Part shown: positions 24,971 to 33,598 of the stretch, piece after piece
Numbering within the stretch: the first letter of the stretch is position 1
Layout of the letters: every line of letters begins with the position of its first letter
Assembly: GCF_001881565.1 (NCBI RefSeq)
Contig: NZ_MPDJ01000015.1
Location: 1 to 64,000 of the forward strand
From: Eisenbergiella tayi
Lineage (GTDB): Bacteria; Bacillota; Clostridia; Lachnospirales; Lachnospiraceae
Direction of reading: 5' to 3'
DNA: 64,000 nt
Translations under genes and position numbers: made by a program
Notes under the pieces: model-generated
What the model saw: the letters and a program-made list of their open reading frames with translations, nothing else
Told to the model about the DNA's origin: nothing
The model's database searches: none

Positions 24971-25010
24971 TAAAAATCGCCTTGCTGCAGCAGCAAGACG
25001 ATTTTTTTAA
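24971..25010. terminator. Bidirectional terminator
   Basis: AAAATCG-CTTGCTGC pairs with GCAGCAAG-CGATTTTTTT around a very short loop. It works for the ACT gene (+) and, by its A-run on the left, for the gene ending at 25007 (-). Confidence 0.85.
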
Positions 25011-25861
25011 TTTTCTCTATCACAGGGCGGCTCATAAAATGACTCAATATCCACATATCTATTATCCAATTGACTTTCATAAGACATCCAATCCGTGAAA
25101 AGATCACATTCACCGTATTCATGGATCCTATACTGTAAATTCAGAAGCATTCTCTCATGAACATCAAAATTAATGGGGGCCATTTCCACCATATCTCCAT
25201 ATTCTCTATGCATTCCATATCCCTGTCTGGCCTTGCTTCTCAGGAAAAATAAATTCTTTGCATAATATTCTTTTAAATCTGCCAAATCAGATACCGTCTC
25301 TCCATTATAATTGAGCTTCTCGGAGAAAAAATATTCTTCATCGTTTATAATCCGTTTTCTTATTTCGTACAGGTTCAGTACTTCTCCCGAAGAATCGCAG
25401 CAATAGCTTCCATAGGTAGGATCAAGCATTATCCATTTATTCCATTCCGCAATAAAAGCCTCCGCCACCACATGGTTATCCCCGTCATCTGCTGCCTTAG
25501 GCATCATATATACCACTCTTGCATAAATCCCCGATGCCAGAAGACATTCGGACAGAATTATGGACATTGACAGACAGTTAATCCCGGTATTATCCTTTTT
25601 ATAAGCCAGAGTGAGTAAATGCAGGGCATCCTGAGGATCAGAATTATCATAATTTCCTTTATGTCTTATGTTCTTATTCACCCATTCCAACAGATTTACC
25701 GCCTGTAAAAATGTGCTGCCCTTTCCGGCAGTTTCACGAATGCCATATTCTTTTTCCAGACTTTCATATTCTTTGCAGCTGAATACATACTTAATCTCAG
25801 CCGGATAGTCTGAGCGAAAGCTTTGATTTTCTCCTAACAGCGCCGGATAATCCATCCCCAT
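25007..25861 (-). CDS. Transglutaminase-like cysteine protease-fold protein
   Basis: 284 residues. The transglutaminase-like triad is recognisable: Cys in TGINCLSMS, His in DNHVVAEAF and Asp in MLDPTYGSY, with FLQAVNLLEWVNKNI in front as usual. No signal peptide or membrane segment is seen, so it is probably cytosolic. Peptidase or transferase activity is possible; the substrate is unknown. Its stop lies in the terminator stem shared with the ACT gene. Confidence 0.75.
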   Translation of the reverse strand: MGMDYPALLGENQSFRSDYPAEIKYVFSCKEYESLEKEYGIRETAGKGSTFLQAVNLLEWVNKNIRHKGNYDNSDPQDALHLLTLAYKKDNTGINCLSMSIILSECLLASGIYARVVYMMPKAADDGDNHVVAEAFIAEWNKWIMLDPTYGSYCCDSSGEVLNLYEIRKRIINDEEYFFSEKLNYNGETVSDLADLKEYYAKNLFFLRSKARQGYGMHREYGDMVEMAPINFDVHERMLLNLQYRIHEYGECDLFTDWMSYESQLDNRYVDIESFYEPPCDREN

Positions 25862-25990
25862 AACTATTGCCCGCCTTTCTGCTTATTTCCTGTCAGCTCA
25901 ATTGTAACACAGCAGGGAAGGCCGCACAATTGCAGAGTATATCAAAGCGCAAGGCATAATAAATGCTTTTTATTCTGTACTGTCAAATAC

Positions 25991-26545
25991 TCACTCTATA
26001 ATCCTCACATCCTGACTGTCCGAAACCAATATAGCCTGCCGGTTGTCAATCCGTATCTCCCCGCAGTTTTCCACGTCTGCAGGCCCGGCCTCCATCCCCT
26101 TTTCACAATGCACCCGAACAGGACATTCAAGTATACCCAGGCTGCCCTTCAAATTTCCTGCCGCCGCCAGGCTTCCGGCACTCACCCCGACATATACGCC
26201 GCCCTGATCAATAAACATAAGCAGCTGATTCCGAAACCCTTTTTCGTTTATTCGCTCCAGAAGATATTCCGTATTACCCCCACAGACATAGACCGCATCA
26301 TATCCCATCAGTTCCTCCCGGCTCATATCCGCATGAAGATCATATACCCGGATATTATCCTTAGATATCCCGCAATCCAGCAGATCATGCAGACATTTGG
26401 GAAGCACTTCAATCGCGTCCGCGTCAATAGCCGCAGCAGGTATAAAAACCGCTTTTATATCCTCCGGTTTTTTCCCCGTTAAAGCAAGAAATGTTTCTTC
26501 AATCCTTTTATTCTCAAATCCGGCTGAAGTCAATAATACTTTCAT
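25991..26545 (-). CDS. Peptidase S51 / PepE-like protein
   Basis: 184 residues of the class I glutamine amidotransferase-like fold. The nucleophile serine lies in VGVSAGSLAA, after the CGGNTEYLL loop. It is shorter than classical alpha-aspartyl dipeptidase PepE, lacking part of the C-terminus, as many Clostridial members do. Function: probable small serine peptidase for Asp-X dipeptides. It follows the XRE regulator at 26577 after 31 bp. Confidence 0.78.
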   Translation of the reverse strand: MKVLLTSAGFENKRIEETFLALTGKKPEDIKAVFIPAAAIDADAIEVLPKCLHDLLDCGISKDNIRVYDLHADMSREELMGYDAVYVCGGNTEYLLERINEKGFRNQLLMFIDQGGVYVGVSAGSLAAAGNLKGSLGILECPVRVHCEKGMEAGPADVENCGEIRIDNRQAILVSDSQDVRIIE

Positions 26546-26576
26546 ACCTGCCTCTCCTCCCTATCGGCTCTCCCTT

Positions 26577-27194
26577 TCATTCCGGCCAGTTCATCTGTTC
26601 CTTTGCAACGCCCCGTTTTTCACATTCCCTGCATACTCTTTCCTTATCCGGAAGATTCCCGATTTCATATCGGAGCACCAGCCCGTTAAATACAATATAC
26701 TTCATATTCCCTGATTTAAAATCTGCAAACCAGGCTTCCCCGCCGTCTGTCCCTCCCGACAGTGCCCCGGACAGCAGTTCCGGAAAATCAGGACGGGAGG
26801 AAGTAAAATAGATGGCCGTCCAATACTTCGGATCCCCTCCCGCATTCCAGATTTCCACTTTATTCATGGATACGGCATCCAGAATCTCATCCCGATCAAG
26901 GCTCTCTTTGATGATTATCCCCTCATAGATTCCGGATTCAGCATCATTTATGGCATTTAATCCACAGGTGCCGGTCTTTTTCACCCCGTTAACCACAAGT
27001 TCATCTTTTAAAAGAACATCCAGAGAAACCTGAAACGTATTTGCAAGAAGCAACAGCCTGTCCGTTTCAGGCAGCGCTATATCCGCCTCCCATTTGGAAA
27101 TGGATTGTCTGCTGACTTTGCAGATTTCTGCCAGTTCCTCCTGGGAAAGCCCTTTCTCTTTACGCAGTTGTTGTATTTTTTCTGATAGCTTCAA
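26577..27194 (-). CDS. XRE-family transcriptional regulator with unknown C-terminal domain
   Basis: 205 residues. N-terminal helix-turn-helix (about 1-60: LRKEKGLSQEELAEICKVSRQSISKWE); the remaining 140 residues form a domain I do not recognise, ending with a CRECEKRG stretch. I choose TTG 27194 as start because AAGGGGG lies 8 bases upstream and the protein then begins LKLSEKIQQLRK; the ATG at 27272 would add residues unlike the family. It may control the peptidase gene behind it. Confidence 0.78.
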   Translation of the reverse strand: MKLSEKIQQLRKEKGLSQEELAEICKVSRQSISKWEADIALPETDRLLLLANTFQVSLDVLLKDELVVNGVKKTGTCGLNAINDAESGIYEGIIIKESLDRDEILDAVSMNKVEIWNAGGDPKYWTAIYFTSSRPDFPELLSGALSGGTDGGEAWFADFKSGNMKYIVFNGLVLRYEIGNLPDKERVCRECEKRGVAKEQMNWPE

Positions 27195-27327
27195 TGTTTT
27201 ATCCCCCTTTCTTTTTCTTATTATAAAGTAAATCTGCAGATTTTCCACCAATTGCAGAGTGCATTTATGCAACCGGGAAGTGACCGGCGGCAGTCATTTC
27301 CTATGGCTGACGGATTTCTCTGTACGA

Positions 27328-27352
27328 AAAAAGCGCTCCGCAGAGCGCCTTT
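27328..27352 (-). terminator. Terminator of the Sir2-like gene
   Basis: On the minus strand GGCGCTC-TGC-GGAGCGC is followed by TTTTTT, 9 bp after the stop at 27361. Confidence 0.85.
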
Positions 27353-27360
27353 CAGATTTA

Positions 27361-28095
27361 CTAACAATATCCCAGCTGGGAAAGAATATTTTTTGGCTGG
27401 TCAATAAAAACCATATCCGCATTGTCATCCAGGAAATGTCTTTCTTTATGAATCATAATAAGCCATTTTCCATGGAAATATTTAATATAATGGGCGAATA
27501 CCTCCGAATTCAGTGTGGTTCCCAAAAGCAGCAGTACCTGCGCATCATGAATCGCCTGCGAAGCCTGGGAAATCAGATGCGGATCCGTCATTTCACCGAA
27601 AAAGAACAGACCGGGACGTATGGGAATGCCGCACTTCTCGCATGCCGGAATTCCTTTCACATGCTTAATATATTCCACAGAATATTCCCTCCCGCAGCGG
27701 AGGCAGTAATTGTGATAAATACTTCCGTGAAGATCTATCACATTTTTACAGCCAGCCCTCTGGCTTAATTCGTAAATGTTGCTGCTGATCACGCACTGCA
27801 GCTTTCCCGCCTGTTCCATTGCCGCTAAAACTCGTCCGGAATCTGTGGGTTCCGGCGCATTTATAATCATTTCCTCTTTGTAAAAATCAAAAAACTGCTT
27901 CGGACGGGTATGGTAAAAAGCGCTGGTGAAAATCTCTTCCGGCGAATGACCATATTTCTTTTCTATATCATAGGCTTTATCCGCATATTTTACTCCGACA
28001 AATCCCCCTTCTTCCATCATCCCGGATCCGCATAAAGCAACCGTATAGCTGCTTTCATCCAGAATTCTTCTTAAAATGGCTATTCTATCATCCAC
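27361..28095 (-). CDS. Divergent Sir2-family protein
   Basis: 244 residues. The zinc ribbon CLRCGRE / CEKCGIPIRP, the LHGS motif (catalytic His) and LLLGTTLNSEV identify a sirtuin. However the NAD motif GAGxS is GSGMM, the following PDFR is absent (GVKYADKA), and TQNID reads SSNIY, so the usual Asp is replaced by Tyr. Typical deacetylation chemistry may be altered; mono-ADP-ribosylation, NAD cleavage or ligand sensing are alternatives. A Nudix and a KptA gene lie in the same minus-strand region. Confidence 0.78.
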   Translation of the reverse strand: MDDRIAILRRILDESSYTVALCGSGMMEEGGFVGVKYADKAYDIEKKYGHSPEEIFTSAFYHTRPKQFFDFYKEEMIINAPEPTDSGRVLAAMEQAGKLQCVISSNIYELSQRAGCKNVIDLHGSIYHNYCLRCGREYSVEYIKHVKGIPACEKCGIPIRPGLFFFGEMTDPHLISQASQAIHDAQVLLLLGTTLNSEVFAHYIKYFHGKWLIMIHKERHFLDDNADMVFIDQPKNILSQLGYC

Positions 28096-28216
28096 TTATT
28101 ACCTCCCGGGGAATTCCATTCCACCTGTTGCTTGCTAATGAATACTTCTGACTGGGTTATTATATAATTATTTCCCCAATTTTACTATTCATAACATGGA
28201 AATGGAAAAAACCGCT

Positions 28217-28981
28217 TTAGCCTTCGCCGTTTCCTCCCCTCTTTTTTTCCAGCTCCCAGAAAAGGAACAGGGGGATTTTCTGCAGCCAGCCAAGACCGGG
28301 AAATTTTTTTATCTGATTTTGTGTTGGGATCGGTTCCGTTAAGTCAGTGACCGAAAAGCCGCATGCAACGAAGGCCTTCACGTAATCCTGAAGTGTCCTG
28401 TGCCTCCATATTACAGGCTTATCCACATCCTTATATAAGGCTCTTTCCCATAAAACGGGATGAAAATAATCCTCAACCGTCACTTTCTTTTCCGTATCAT
28501 CTCCGCTCCAGGTTATTTCCTTTCCATAAAAACAGGGGTGCAGAACGCTGGCGACAAGCTTTCCTCCCGGTTTCAGCACGCGCATGATTTCTCTTAGCGT
28601 ACCCTGCAGATCTTCACAGTCCATAAGCATCATGGAACAAAGCACTCTGTCAAAGCTCTCTTCCGGAATTCCATAAAGATCGTCGCTGTTCCGCACAAAA
28701 TGCCTGATGTCCAGGCATTCCTCCAGGGCCTTTTCAGCCGCATATTCAATGAAAAAGGAAGAAGAGTCCACAGAGTATACTCTGGCCCCGGCTGCGGCCA
28801 GTTCCCGGGAATAACCGCCTTCACCACAGCCCAAATCCAGTATATCCATTCCTCTTACATCTCCCAGATATTCCAGTGTATAGGGCATAATAAAAAACAT
28901 CCTGAAATCGTTGGACTGAGCAAGGGCAATCCACTCTTCATCTTCCTGTTTCCACCCGATAGCAGAGCTGTCCTGACGCAT
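28217..28981 (-). CDS. Class I SAM-dependent methyltransferase
   Basis: 254 residues. Motif I ILDLGCGEGGYSRELA, the acidic strand end VYSVDSS, and the DRVLCSMMLMD / LRVLKPGGKLVASVLHP segments mark a Methyltransf_11-type enzyme. The C-terminal third (WRHRTLQDYVKAFVACGF) matches small-molecule methyltransferases. The substrate is unknown. Start ATG 28981 has GAAAGGAGAG in front, in a stretch derived from a decayed nitroreductase. Confidence 0.85.
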   Translation of the reverse strand: MRQDSSAIGWKQEDEEWIALAQSNDFRMFFIMPYTLEYLGDVRGMDILDLGCGEGGYSRELAAAGARVYSVDSSSFFIEYAAEKALEECLDIRHFVRNSDDLYGIPEESFDRVLCSMMLMDCEDLQGTLREIMRVLKPGGKLVASVLHPCFYGKEITWSGDDTEKKVTVEDYFHPVLWERALYKDVDKPVIWRHRTLQDYVKAFVACGFSVTDLTEPIPTQNQIKKFPGLGWLQKIPLFLFWELEKKRGGNGEG

Positions 28982-29012
28982 AATTCTCTCCTTTCACATA
29001 TAATTCTGCAGC

Positions 29013-29162
29013 TATATATTTGATTTCTGTCTTTTTTCTGGCAGGGATATACCGGTACTTCTGATTTGCCGGATATCCTGCCATAAGAGTTCCATATACC
29101 TTAGAGCCTTCCGGAATTTCCAGAAGTTCCCAGCATTCCAGCAGAAGATTGAGAAAACGGGT
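29013..29162 (-). pseudogene. 3' remnant of a nitroreductase-family gene
   Basis: About 50 codons (LLEIPEGSKVYGTLMAGYP, then YRYIPARKKTEIKYI) read like the C-terminal tail of nitroreductases, which usually runs as YGAMMVGYP...Y.R.P.RK. There is no start, catalytic part or stop in the expected place; the frame runs on into the methyltransferase start. It lies in the 195-bp gap between two genes. Confidence 0.5.
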
Positions 29163-29175
29163 AAGATAGCTAATC

Positions 29176-30159
29176 TTATGAAGAAGAGGAGGAACTGGAA
29201 GCAGCCGCTGCCGCCGCAACAGCAGCGCACATCGCCGCCTGCTGTGCCACAATCATGGATATAGTCCCGTTAATTGCCGCCGTCTGCAGCGTATTTCTTT
29301 CCAGATATTCAGCCTGCACAAGCATTCCCGCATACATCAGACGCTGGCGTTTTCCGACGCCGAAAGCGCCGAAGCCCTTCTGCCCGGCCAGGAAATCATC
29401 CGCTTCCATCATATCACTTACGATATCCCTTACATCCCCCTCAGACAAAGCAAGAACTCCTAATGTAGGCAGTTCATAGCTGGTGCCATATTTATAGCCT
29501 CTCTCTTTCAGCCGATCAAACAAGGCCAGAGTCTTACTGCATTTTTCTGCCGCCATCCCATCTCCCAATGCAAGTACCTGACTTAAAGACTGAACTGCAT
29601 TTCCTGAAAAGAAATTAGGCTTTAATATCTCATAACACTGCTCCATACCAGTGATCAACTGTTCATTCGGCTTCTGCGACAGAGAAAGAAGCGCGGCAAA
29701 GGCACTGTCCTCTCCGGATGTCAGCATAGGATGATTTGCCTTCATTTCTTTGTAAATTTCTTTTGTCCGCCGGGCAATATATTCGTAATTCTGCTCCTCC
29801 GCCAGCTGCGCAATTGCCACAGCGGCCACCGGAAGATAATGGGAAGCCATAAAGTTCTCCTTCAAAAGCTCATATACCCGCAGTGTCCGGGCCAATGCGG
29901 CATCCGGTTCTTCACTCACTGCCATAATGGATACTACAGGAAGCTTAATAATGCTGCGGAAACCGGAGAACACACCTGTCTGCTGCTTCAAAATCCCCAC
30001 ACAATTCTTCAGCAGTGATCCCTCCGCCTCTTTTTCGTTTAAGGTAAAAATAGCGGCACAAAGGGGATACAGATAGGCGTTTTCCCATCCGAAGTTTTCC
30101 TTGATTCTGTCTCTGTTGCGTATAAACTGCTCACATCTTGTCTGAATACTGTCTTTCAT
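29176..30159 (-). CDS. DUF4003 family protein
   Basis: 327 residues, alpha-helical, without signal peptide. The YELLKENFMASHYLPVAAVA and YELPTLGVLALS segments are typical of DUF4003. The C-terminus is a low-complexity Ala run followed by seven Ser, probably a flexible tail made by codon slippage. ATG 30159 has AAGGAG before it and overlaps the stop of the upstream GNAT gene by ATGA, so translation is coupled. The function is unknown. Confidence 0.75.
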   Translation of the reverse strand: MKDSIQTRCEQFIRNRDRIKENFGWENAYLYPLCAAIFTLNEKEAEGSLLKNCVGILKQQTGVFSGFRSIIKLPVVSIMAVSEEPDAALARTLRVYELLKENFMASHYLPVAAVAIAQLAEEQNYEYIARRTKEIYKEMKANHPMLTSGEDSAFAALLSLSQKPNEQLITGMEQCYEILKPNFFSGNAVQSLSQVLALGDGMAAEKCSKTLALFDRLKERGYKYGTSYELPTLGVLALSEGDVRDIVSDMMEADDFLAGQKGFGAFGVGKRQRLMYAGMLVQAEYLERNTLQTAAINGTISMIVAQQAAMCAAVAAAAAASSSSSSS

Positions 30160-30701
30160 ACACACTCCTTGTCTGCGTCTGCGCGCCACTCTTCTTTTAA
30201 TATTCCATATTCATAAGTATCCTGCCATAAAGGCTCCCCTGCTTCATCGCAGAAAAAATAAATATTCCGGATAAGCGTCCCTTCCCTCCTGAAGCCCAGA
30301 CGTTCCAACAATTTCCAGGAAGACTGATTCTGAGGATTGCACATGGCAACAAGCCTTCTTGCTCCCCACTCTTCAAAAGCCTGGGTAATCAGGGCTGCAG
30401 CGCTTTCATAGGCATACCCATTCCCCCAGAAATCACTGTTAAATACGTAACCCAGCTCCCAGGTATCATAATCGCCTTTGGACAAATACAGATTCCCTAT
30501 TACCTTACCTAATTTCAGGGCAACCGCATAAAAGTCCGGATCCTCCGCCCTGCGGGCCGCCTCTTCTGCCGCTGCCTGTCGGGAATACAGGGTGTAGGGC
30601 TCATATTTTACCACCTCTTCCCTGGAAAGATAATCATATAAATCCCCTTTATCTTCCTCAGAAAAATATCTGATAAAAAGACGTTCTGTTTCAAGCAGCA
30701 T
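30156..30701 (-). CDS. GNAT acetyltransferase, RimJ/RimL type
   Basis: 181 residues. It opens LETERLFIRYF as ribosomal-protein-type acetyltransferases do, has the CoA-binding loop NSDFWGNGYAYESAAAL, and the NPQNQSSWKLLERLGFRREG segment. Its stop overlaps the DUF4003 start (ATGA). The substrate is unknown; many members detoxify or modify small amines rather than ribosomal proteins. Confidence 0.87.
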   Translation of the reverse strand: MLLETERLFIRYFSEEDKGDLYDYLSREEVVKYEPYTLYSRQAAAEEAARRAEDPDFYAVALKLGKVIGNLYLSKGDYDTWELGYVFNSDFWGNGYAYESAAALITQAFEEWGARRLVAMCNPQNQSSWKLLERLGFRREGTLIRNIYFFCDEAGEPLWQDTYEYGILKEEWRADADKECV

Positions 30702-30760
30702 AAATTAAGTCTCCTTTTCTCACAATATCCATGCGACAAGCAAAAGAATACAGGCTGTTT

Positions 30761-31291
30761 CTACTCATAGAAAGAAAACGCATACAGCAGCGCCAGCATG
30801 GACACCCCGCAATGTATTTCTTTATTTTTGAGCATATACATTATATCGCCCCTTTTCTTCCATTTTTTACAATTAACTTCATTTTCATCAAATAACTTTT
30901 CTTCCGACTTGACTTTCGCGCCGTAAATATGTATCAGAAGATCCGACATACCGTTATTCGGGTTCTCACTGCACAGATAAACCAGCTCCTCCAGTTCACA
31001 TCCGGTTTCCTCCATACATTCCCTCCGGGCCGCTTCCTCCGGGCTCTCCCCGTCTTCTATCCTTCCCGCGGGAATCTCCCATTCAAGCTGTCCTGTGATA
31101 TATCTCTTGGACTGAATGATAAGGATTTCGTCCTTATCATTGCAGATGACTACACAGACTGATTCATGCGGGAAGTGAAGCCTGTGGTAACTGTCGATTA
31201 TACTGCCGTCCGGCATTTTTACCTTATCTTCATATAAGGAAATCCAATCGCTCTCATAAATAGTTCTGCTGGCAAGTCTTTCCGGCATCAT
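30761..31291 (-). CDS. Nudix hydrolase, ADP-ribose pyrophosphatase-like
   Basis: 176 residues. A full Nudix box is present (GRIEDGESPEEAARREC, then MEETGCE), preceded by the ADP-ribose pyrophosphatase-like strand LIIQSKRYITGQLEWEIPAG. Typical substrates are ADP-ribose and related nucleoside diphosphate compounds. In this neighbourhood KptA and Sir2-like proteins are NAD users that release ADP-ribose derivatives, so such a clean-up role is plausible (inference). Confidence 0.85.
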   Translation of the reverse strand: MMPERLASRTIYESDWISLYEDKVKMPDGSIIDSYHRLHFPHESVCVVICNDKDEILIIQSKRYITGQLEWEIPAGRIEDGESPEEAARRECMEETGCELEELVYLCSENPNNGMSDLLIHIYGAKVKSEEKLFDENEVNCKKWKKRGDIMYMLKNKEIHCGVSMLALLYAFSFYE

Positions 31292-31373
31292 ACGGATTAT
31301 TCTCCTCTTCCTGGCTTATTCATTGACTGCAAAATACGACTGTTGTTCTGCTCTTCAGGTTCTTATCACAACA

Positions 31374-31907
31374 CTATAATATATATTCAAATACATCAAA
31401 TTCCTGATTTACCCCATCTATTTCTGCTGCCCATTTTGTAACACCTCGAAAACCGCATTTTTCATATAAACGGCGGGCGGGAACATTTTTATAATGCGTA
31501 TCCAGCCTAAGCGTTTTTGCTCCGGCCTGACGGCAGTAATTTATTCCATATGTTATCATCTGTTCTCCCAGTCCCTTCTTTCTGTATGACGGATTAACGA
31601 CTAAAGTATGCATGACCATTACTTCTTTATCATCACAATGTATTCCCCATGGGATTTTCCTGTATTCCGGATGCTGCTTATTATCAAGGATAAAGGAACC
31701 TTCCAGCTTTCCGCTAAGCTTAAGAACAAATAAAGTATCTTTCTGCAGCGCCTCCAGGGCATCCCTTCTGACGGGATATTTTCCCTTTTGCCAATTGGGA
31801 AAGCAATAATTTACATTATCTGAAAAATATGTATTCACCGCATCATATAATTCTGAAATAGAATCGATATCCTCCGATACTGCTTTGGTAATCACTGTTT
31901 TTTCCAT
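31374..31907 (-). CDS. GNAT family N-acetyltransferase
   Basis: 177 residues with the GNAT core VNPSYRKKGLGEQMITYGI, the preceding VMVMHTLVV strand, and the C-terminal VPARRLYEKCGFRG element. Part of a minus-strand run from KptA (33263) to DUF4003; gap to the upstream gene 60 bp. The substrate is unknown. Confidence 0.87.
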   Translation of the reverse strand: MEKTVITKAVSEDIDSISELYDAVNTYFSDNVNYCFPNWQKGKYPVRRDALEALQKDTLFVLKLSGKLEGSFILDNKQHPEYRKIPWGIHCDDKEVMVMHTLVVNPSYRKKGLGEQMITYGINYCRQAGAKTLRLDTHYKNVPARRLYEKCGFRGVTKWAAEIDGVNQEFDVFEYIL

Positions 31908-31967
31908 TCTGTTTTCTCCGTTCTTCCTATACTGAAACCAAATGGGAAAAGAAAATATGATAAAATA

Positions 31968-32300
31968 TTACACGCCCCGTGACTTCAAATCCCGGTCCTC
32001 TTCTTCCCTGGCAGCCGCATGGGCTTCTTCCAAATCTATACCGTAACAATCCGCAATACGGATGAGCTGACCAAATATATCAGCCAGTTCGTTCCCTATA
32101 TTTTTTTCCAGCCCCACAGGCCTTTCTCCCTTGTACGAATAATATTCCTCTTTCAACATGATGCACTTGGATAAATCTCCCACCTGTTTGCTCAGTTCGA
32201 TCATTGCCCCGTTTACTCCCCACGGCTTTCCTTCCACCTTTTCAAACCTGTGGTATATCCCTCTGTAAAGCTCAATTGCTTCCTGAAATGACATTCCCAT
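31968..32300 (-). CDS. MazG-like nucleotide pyrophosphohydrolase
   Basis: 110 residues, all helical. IELSKQVGDLSKCIM and NELADIFGQLIRIAD match the two metal-binding helices of the MazG/dUTPase-like all-alpha NTP pyrophosphohydrolase superfamily (E..D..D pattern). It should hydrolyse a nucleoside triphosphate to the monophosphate. AGGAGG stands 9 bases before ATG 32300. It follows an ACT-domain gene by 14 bp. Confidence 0.78.
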   Translation of the reverse strand: MGMSFQEAIELYRGIYHRFEKVEGKPWGVNGAMIELSKQVGDLSKCIMLKEEYYSYKGERPVGLEKNIGNELADIFGQLIRIADCYGIDLEEAHAAAREEEDRDLKSRGV

Positions 32301-32314
32301 ACCGATAAACCTCC

Positions 32315-32692
32315 TTATTTTTTTATTATATATCCATTATCACTAAGGACCCGCAGTGCGTCCTCAAAGTTTTCTTTTTTTGTAAGTATGTAATCTGTGT
32401 TATATGTGGATATCGCAAAAACCCCTATTTTATTATCTGCCAGAAGGGTCGTTATCCGGGACAGGATGCCAATCAGGGAAAAATCAAGAACGCCCTGTAT
32501 CCTGAAGGCCTTCCATCCGTCATCACGGCTAAGGGTATTGTCCGGCACAGATTCGGTGCTGCATACAAGAGACAGTTCCTCATCCGTTTTCCCGATAAAA
32601 ATGTAATCGTCTTCAAACTTTATTTGTGATAAATTCTCCGGTTTACAAATGGAAAAATCCTGATCTATAACTTTAATTTCCAATTCAGACAC
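32315..32692 (-). CDS. ACT-domain protein (CASTOR/ACT type)
   Basis: 125 residues. The C-terminal half (FSLIGILSRITTLLADNKIGVFAISTY) is a clear ACT domain of the aspartate kinase-like type used in small amino-acid sensors; the N-terminal half is probably a second, divergent one. The start overlaps the KptA stop by 8 bp, so the genes are translationally coupled. Confidence 0.8.
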   Translation of the reverse strand: MSELEIKVIDQDFSICKPENLSQIKFEDDYIFIGKTDEELSLVCSTESVPDNTLSRDDGWKAFRIQGVLDFSLIGILSRITTLLADNKIGVFAISTYNTDYILTKKENFEDALRVLSDNGYIIKK

Positions 32693-33263
32693 CCCTTTCC
32701 TTATTTTCGGTTCCTTGCTCCGGATACAGAGTCTCTATATACTCCACAGGAACCTTTTGGGTCAGCCAGACCTGATTTTGGGACAGATAAAATTTATACC
32801 CGGCATCCCGCATTCTTCCGGCATAAATTTTCAATATTACCGGATTTCCATGTCGTTTTCCAACGTTTACCGCCGTTTCCGTTGTGGAGCTTAAGTGAAC
32901 ATATATGCGGCTCCGTCCGGTAAGTCCTTCCTCCATAATGGCGTTTAAAAAGCGATCGGCCGTTCCGTGATACAAAATCTCTGGAGGCTCCGCTTCCTTT
33001 AATTCTACATCCACCGGAACGGAATGTCCCTGATTCGCACGGATTTGGACTCCTGCCTCATCATAGGAATATCTTCCCTTCTCATCCGTTCTCACTATTT
33101 CTGAAAGACACTCTTCATTAAATTCCGGCCATTCTTTTTTTAATGTATGAATCACTTCGGTGACCGGGGTCCATCCATGTTCATCAATGAAATCTTTATC
33201 ATGTCTCAGTAAATAAGACAATTTTTTGCTTGCTCTTGTCATATCCATATATTTATTCCTCAT
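32685..33263 (-). CDS. kptA: RNA 2'-phosphotransferase (KptA/Tpt1 family)
   Basis: 192 residues of the NAD-dependent enzyme that removes an internal 2'-phosphate from RNA, forming ADP-ribose 1'',2''-cyclic phosphate. Core motifs are intact: SYLLRHD (Arg-His), IRANQGHS (Arg), LYHGT, and SRIYVHLS. Bacteria mostly lack the tRNA-splicing ligase that makes its yeast substrate, so the natural role is uncertain: RNA repair or NAD-dependent modification of phosphorylated RNA ends are options. First gene of a minus-strand unit with ACT, MazG-like, GNAT and Nudix genes. Confidence 0.88.
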   Translation of the reverse strand: MRNKYMDMTRASKKLSYLLRHDKDFIDEHGWTPVTEVIHTLKKEWPEFNEECLSEIVRTDEKGRYSYDEAGVQIRANQGHSVPVDVELKEAEPPEILYHGTADRFLNAIMEEGLTGRSRIYVHLSSTTETAVNVGKRHGNPVILKIYAGRMRDAGYKFYLSQNQVWLTQKVPVEYIETLYPEQGTENKERGV

Positions 33264-33598
33264 TTTCTATTTTTCGTCACCCATTTTATTTTTTCCTGTA
33301 CATAAAAAGCAGCACATGTGCAATGACTTTTGCTCCCGCCATAGTTCACTTATCCGCTCCACCCCAAACCGCCTACTGATTTAGGCCTATTATACACTAT
33401 TTCGTTCAAGAAAGGAAATTCATTCGATTCATACTTCTTTCCGTTCTTCTCTAATAAATATTGGAAGACATTTTTTCCATAAAAAAATCTTCTTTTCATT
33501 ACTATGACATACTGTTGTCACACTTTATCCGGTATAATAAAGCTAAATACTCCAGCCGAAAACTATATTCACACAAGAAAGGATCCTGGTAAAAAACT
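33264..33598. promoter_or_regulatory. Divergent intergenic region between kptA and the AlkZ-like gene
   Basis: 335 bp. TATAAT reads on the minus strand at 33394-33389 (for kptA) and on the + strand at 33533-33538 (for 33599); neither has a good -35 at 17 bp. An AT-rich hairpin GAAGACATTTTTT / AAAAAAATCTTC lies at 33464-33492. No gene is seen. Confidence 0.45.
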
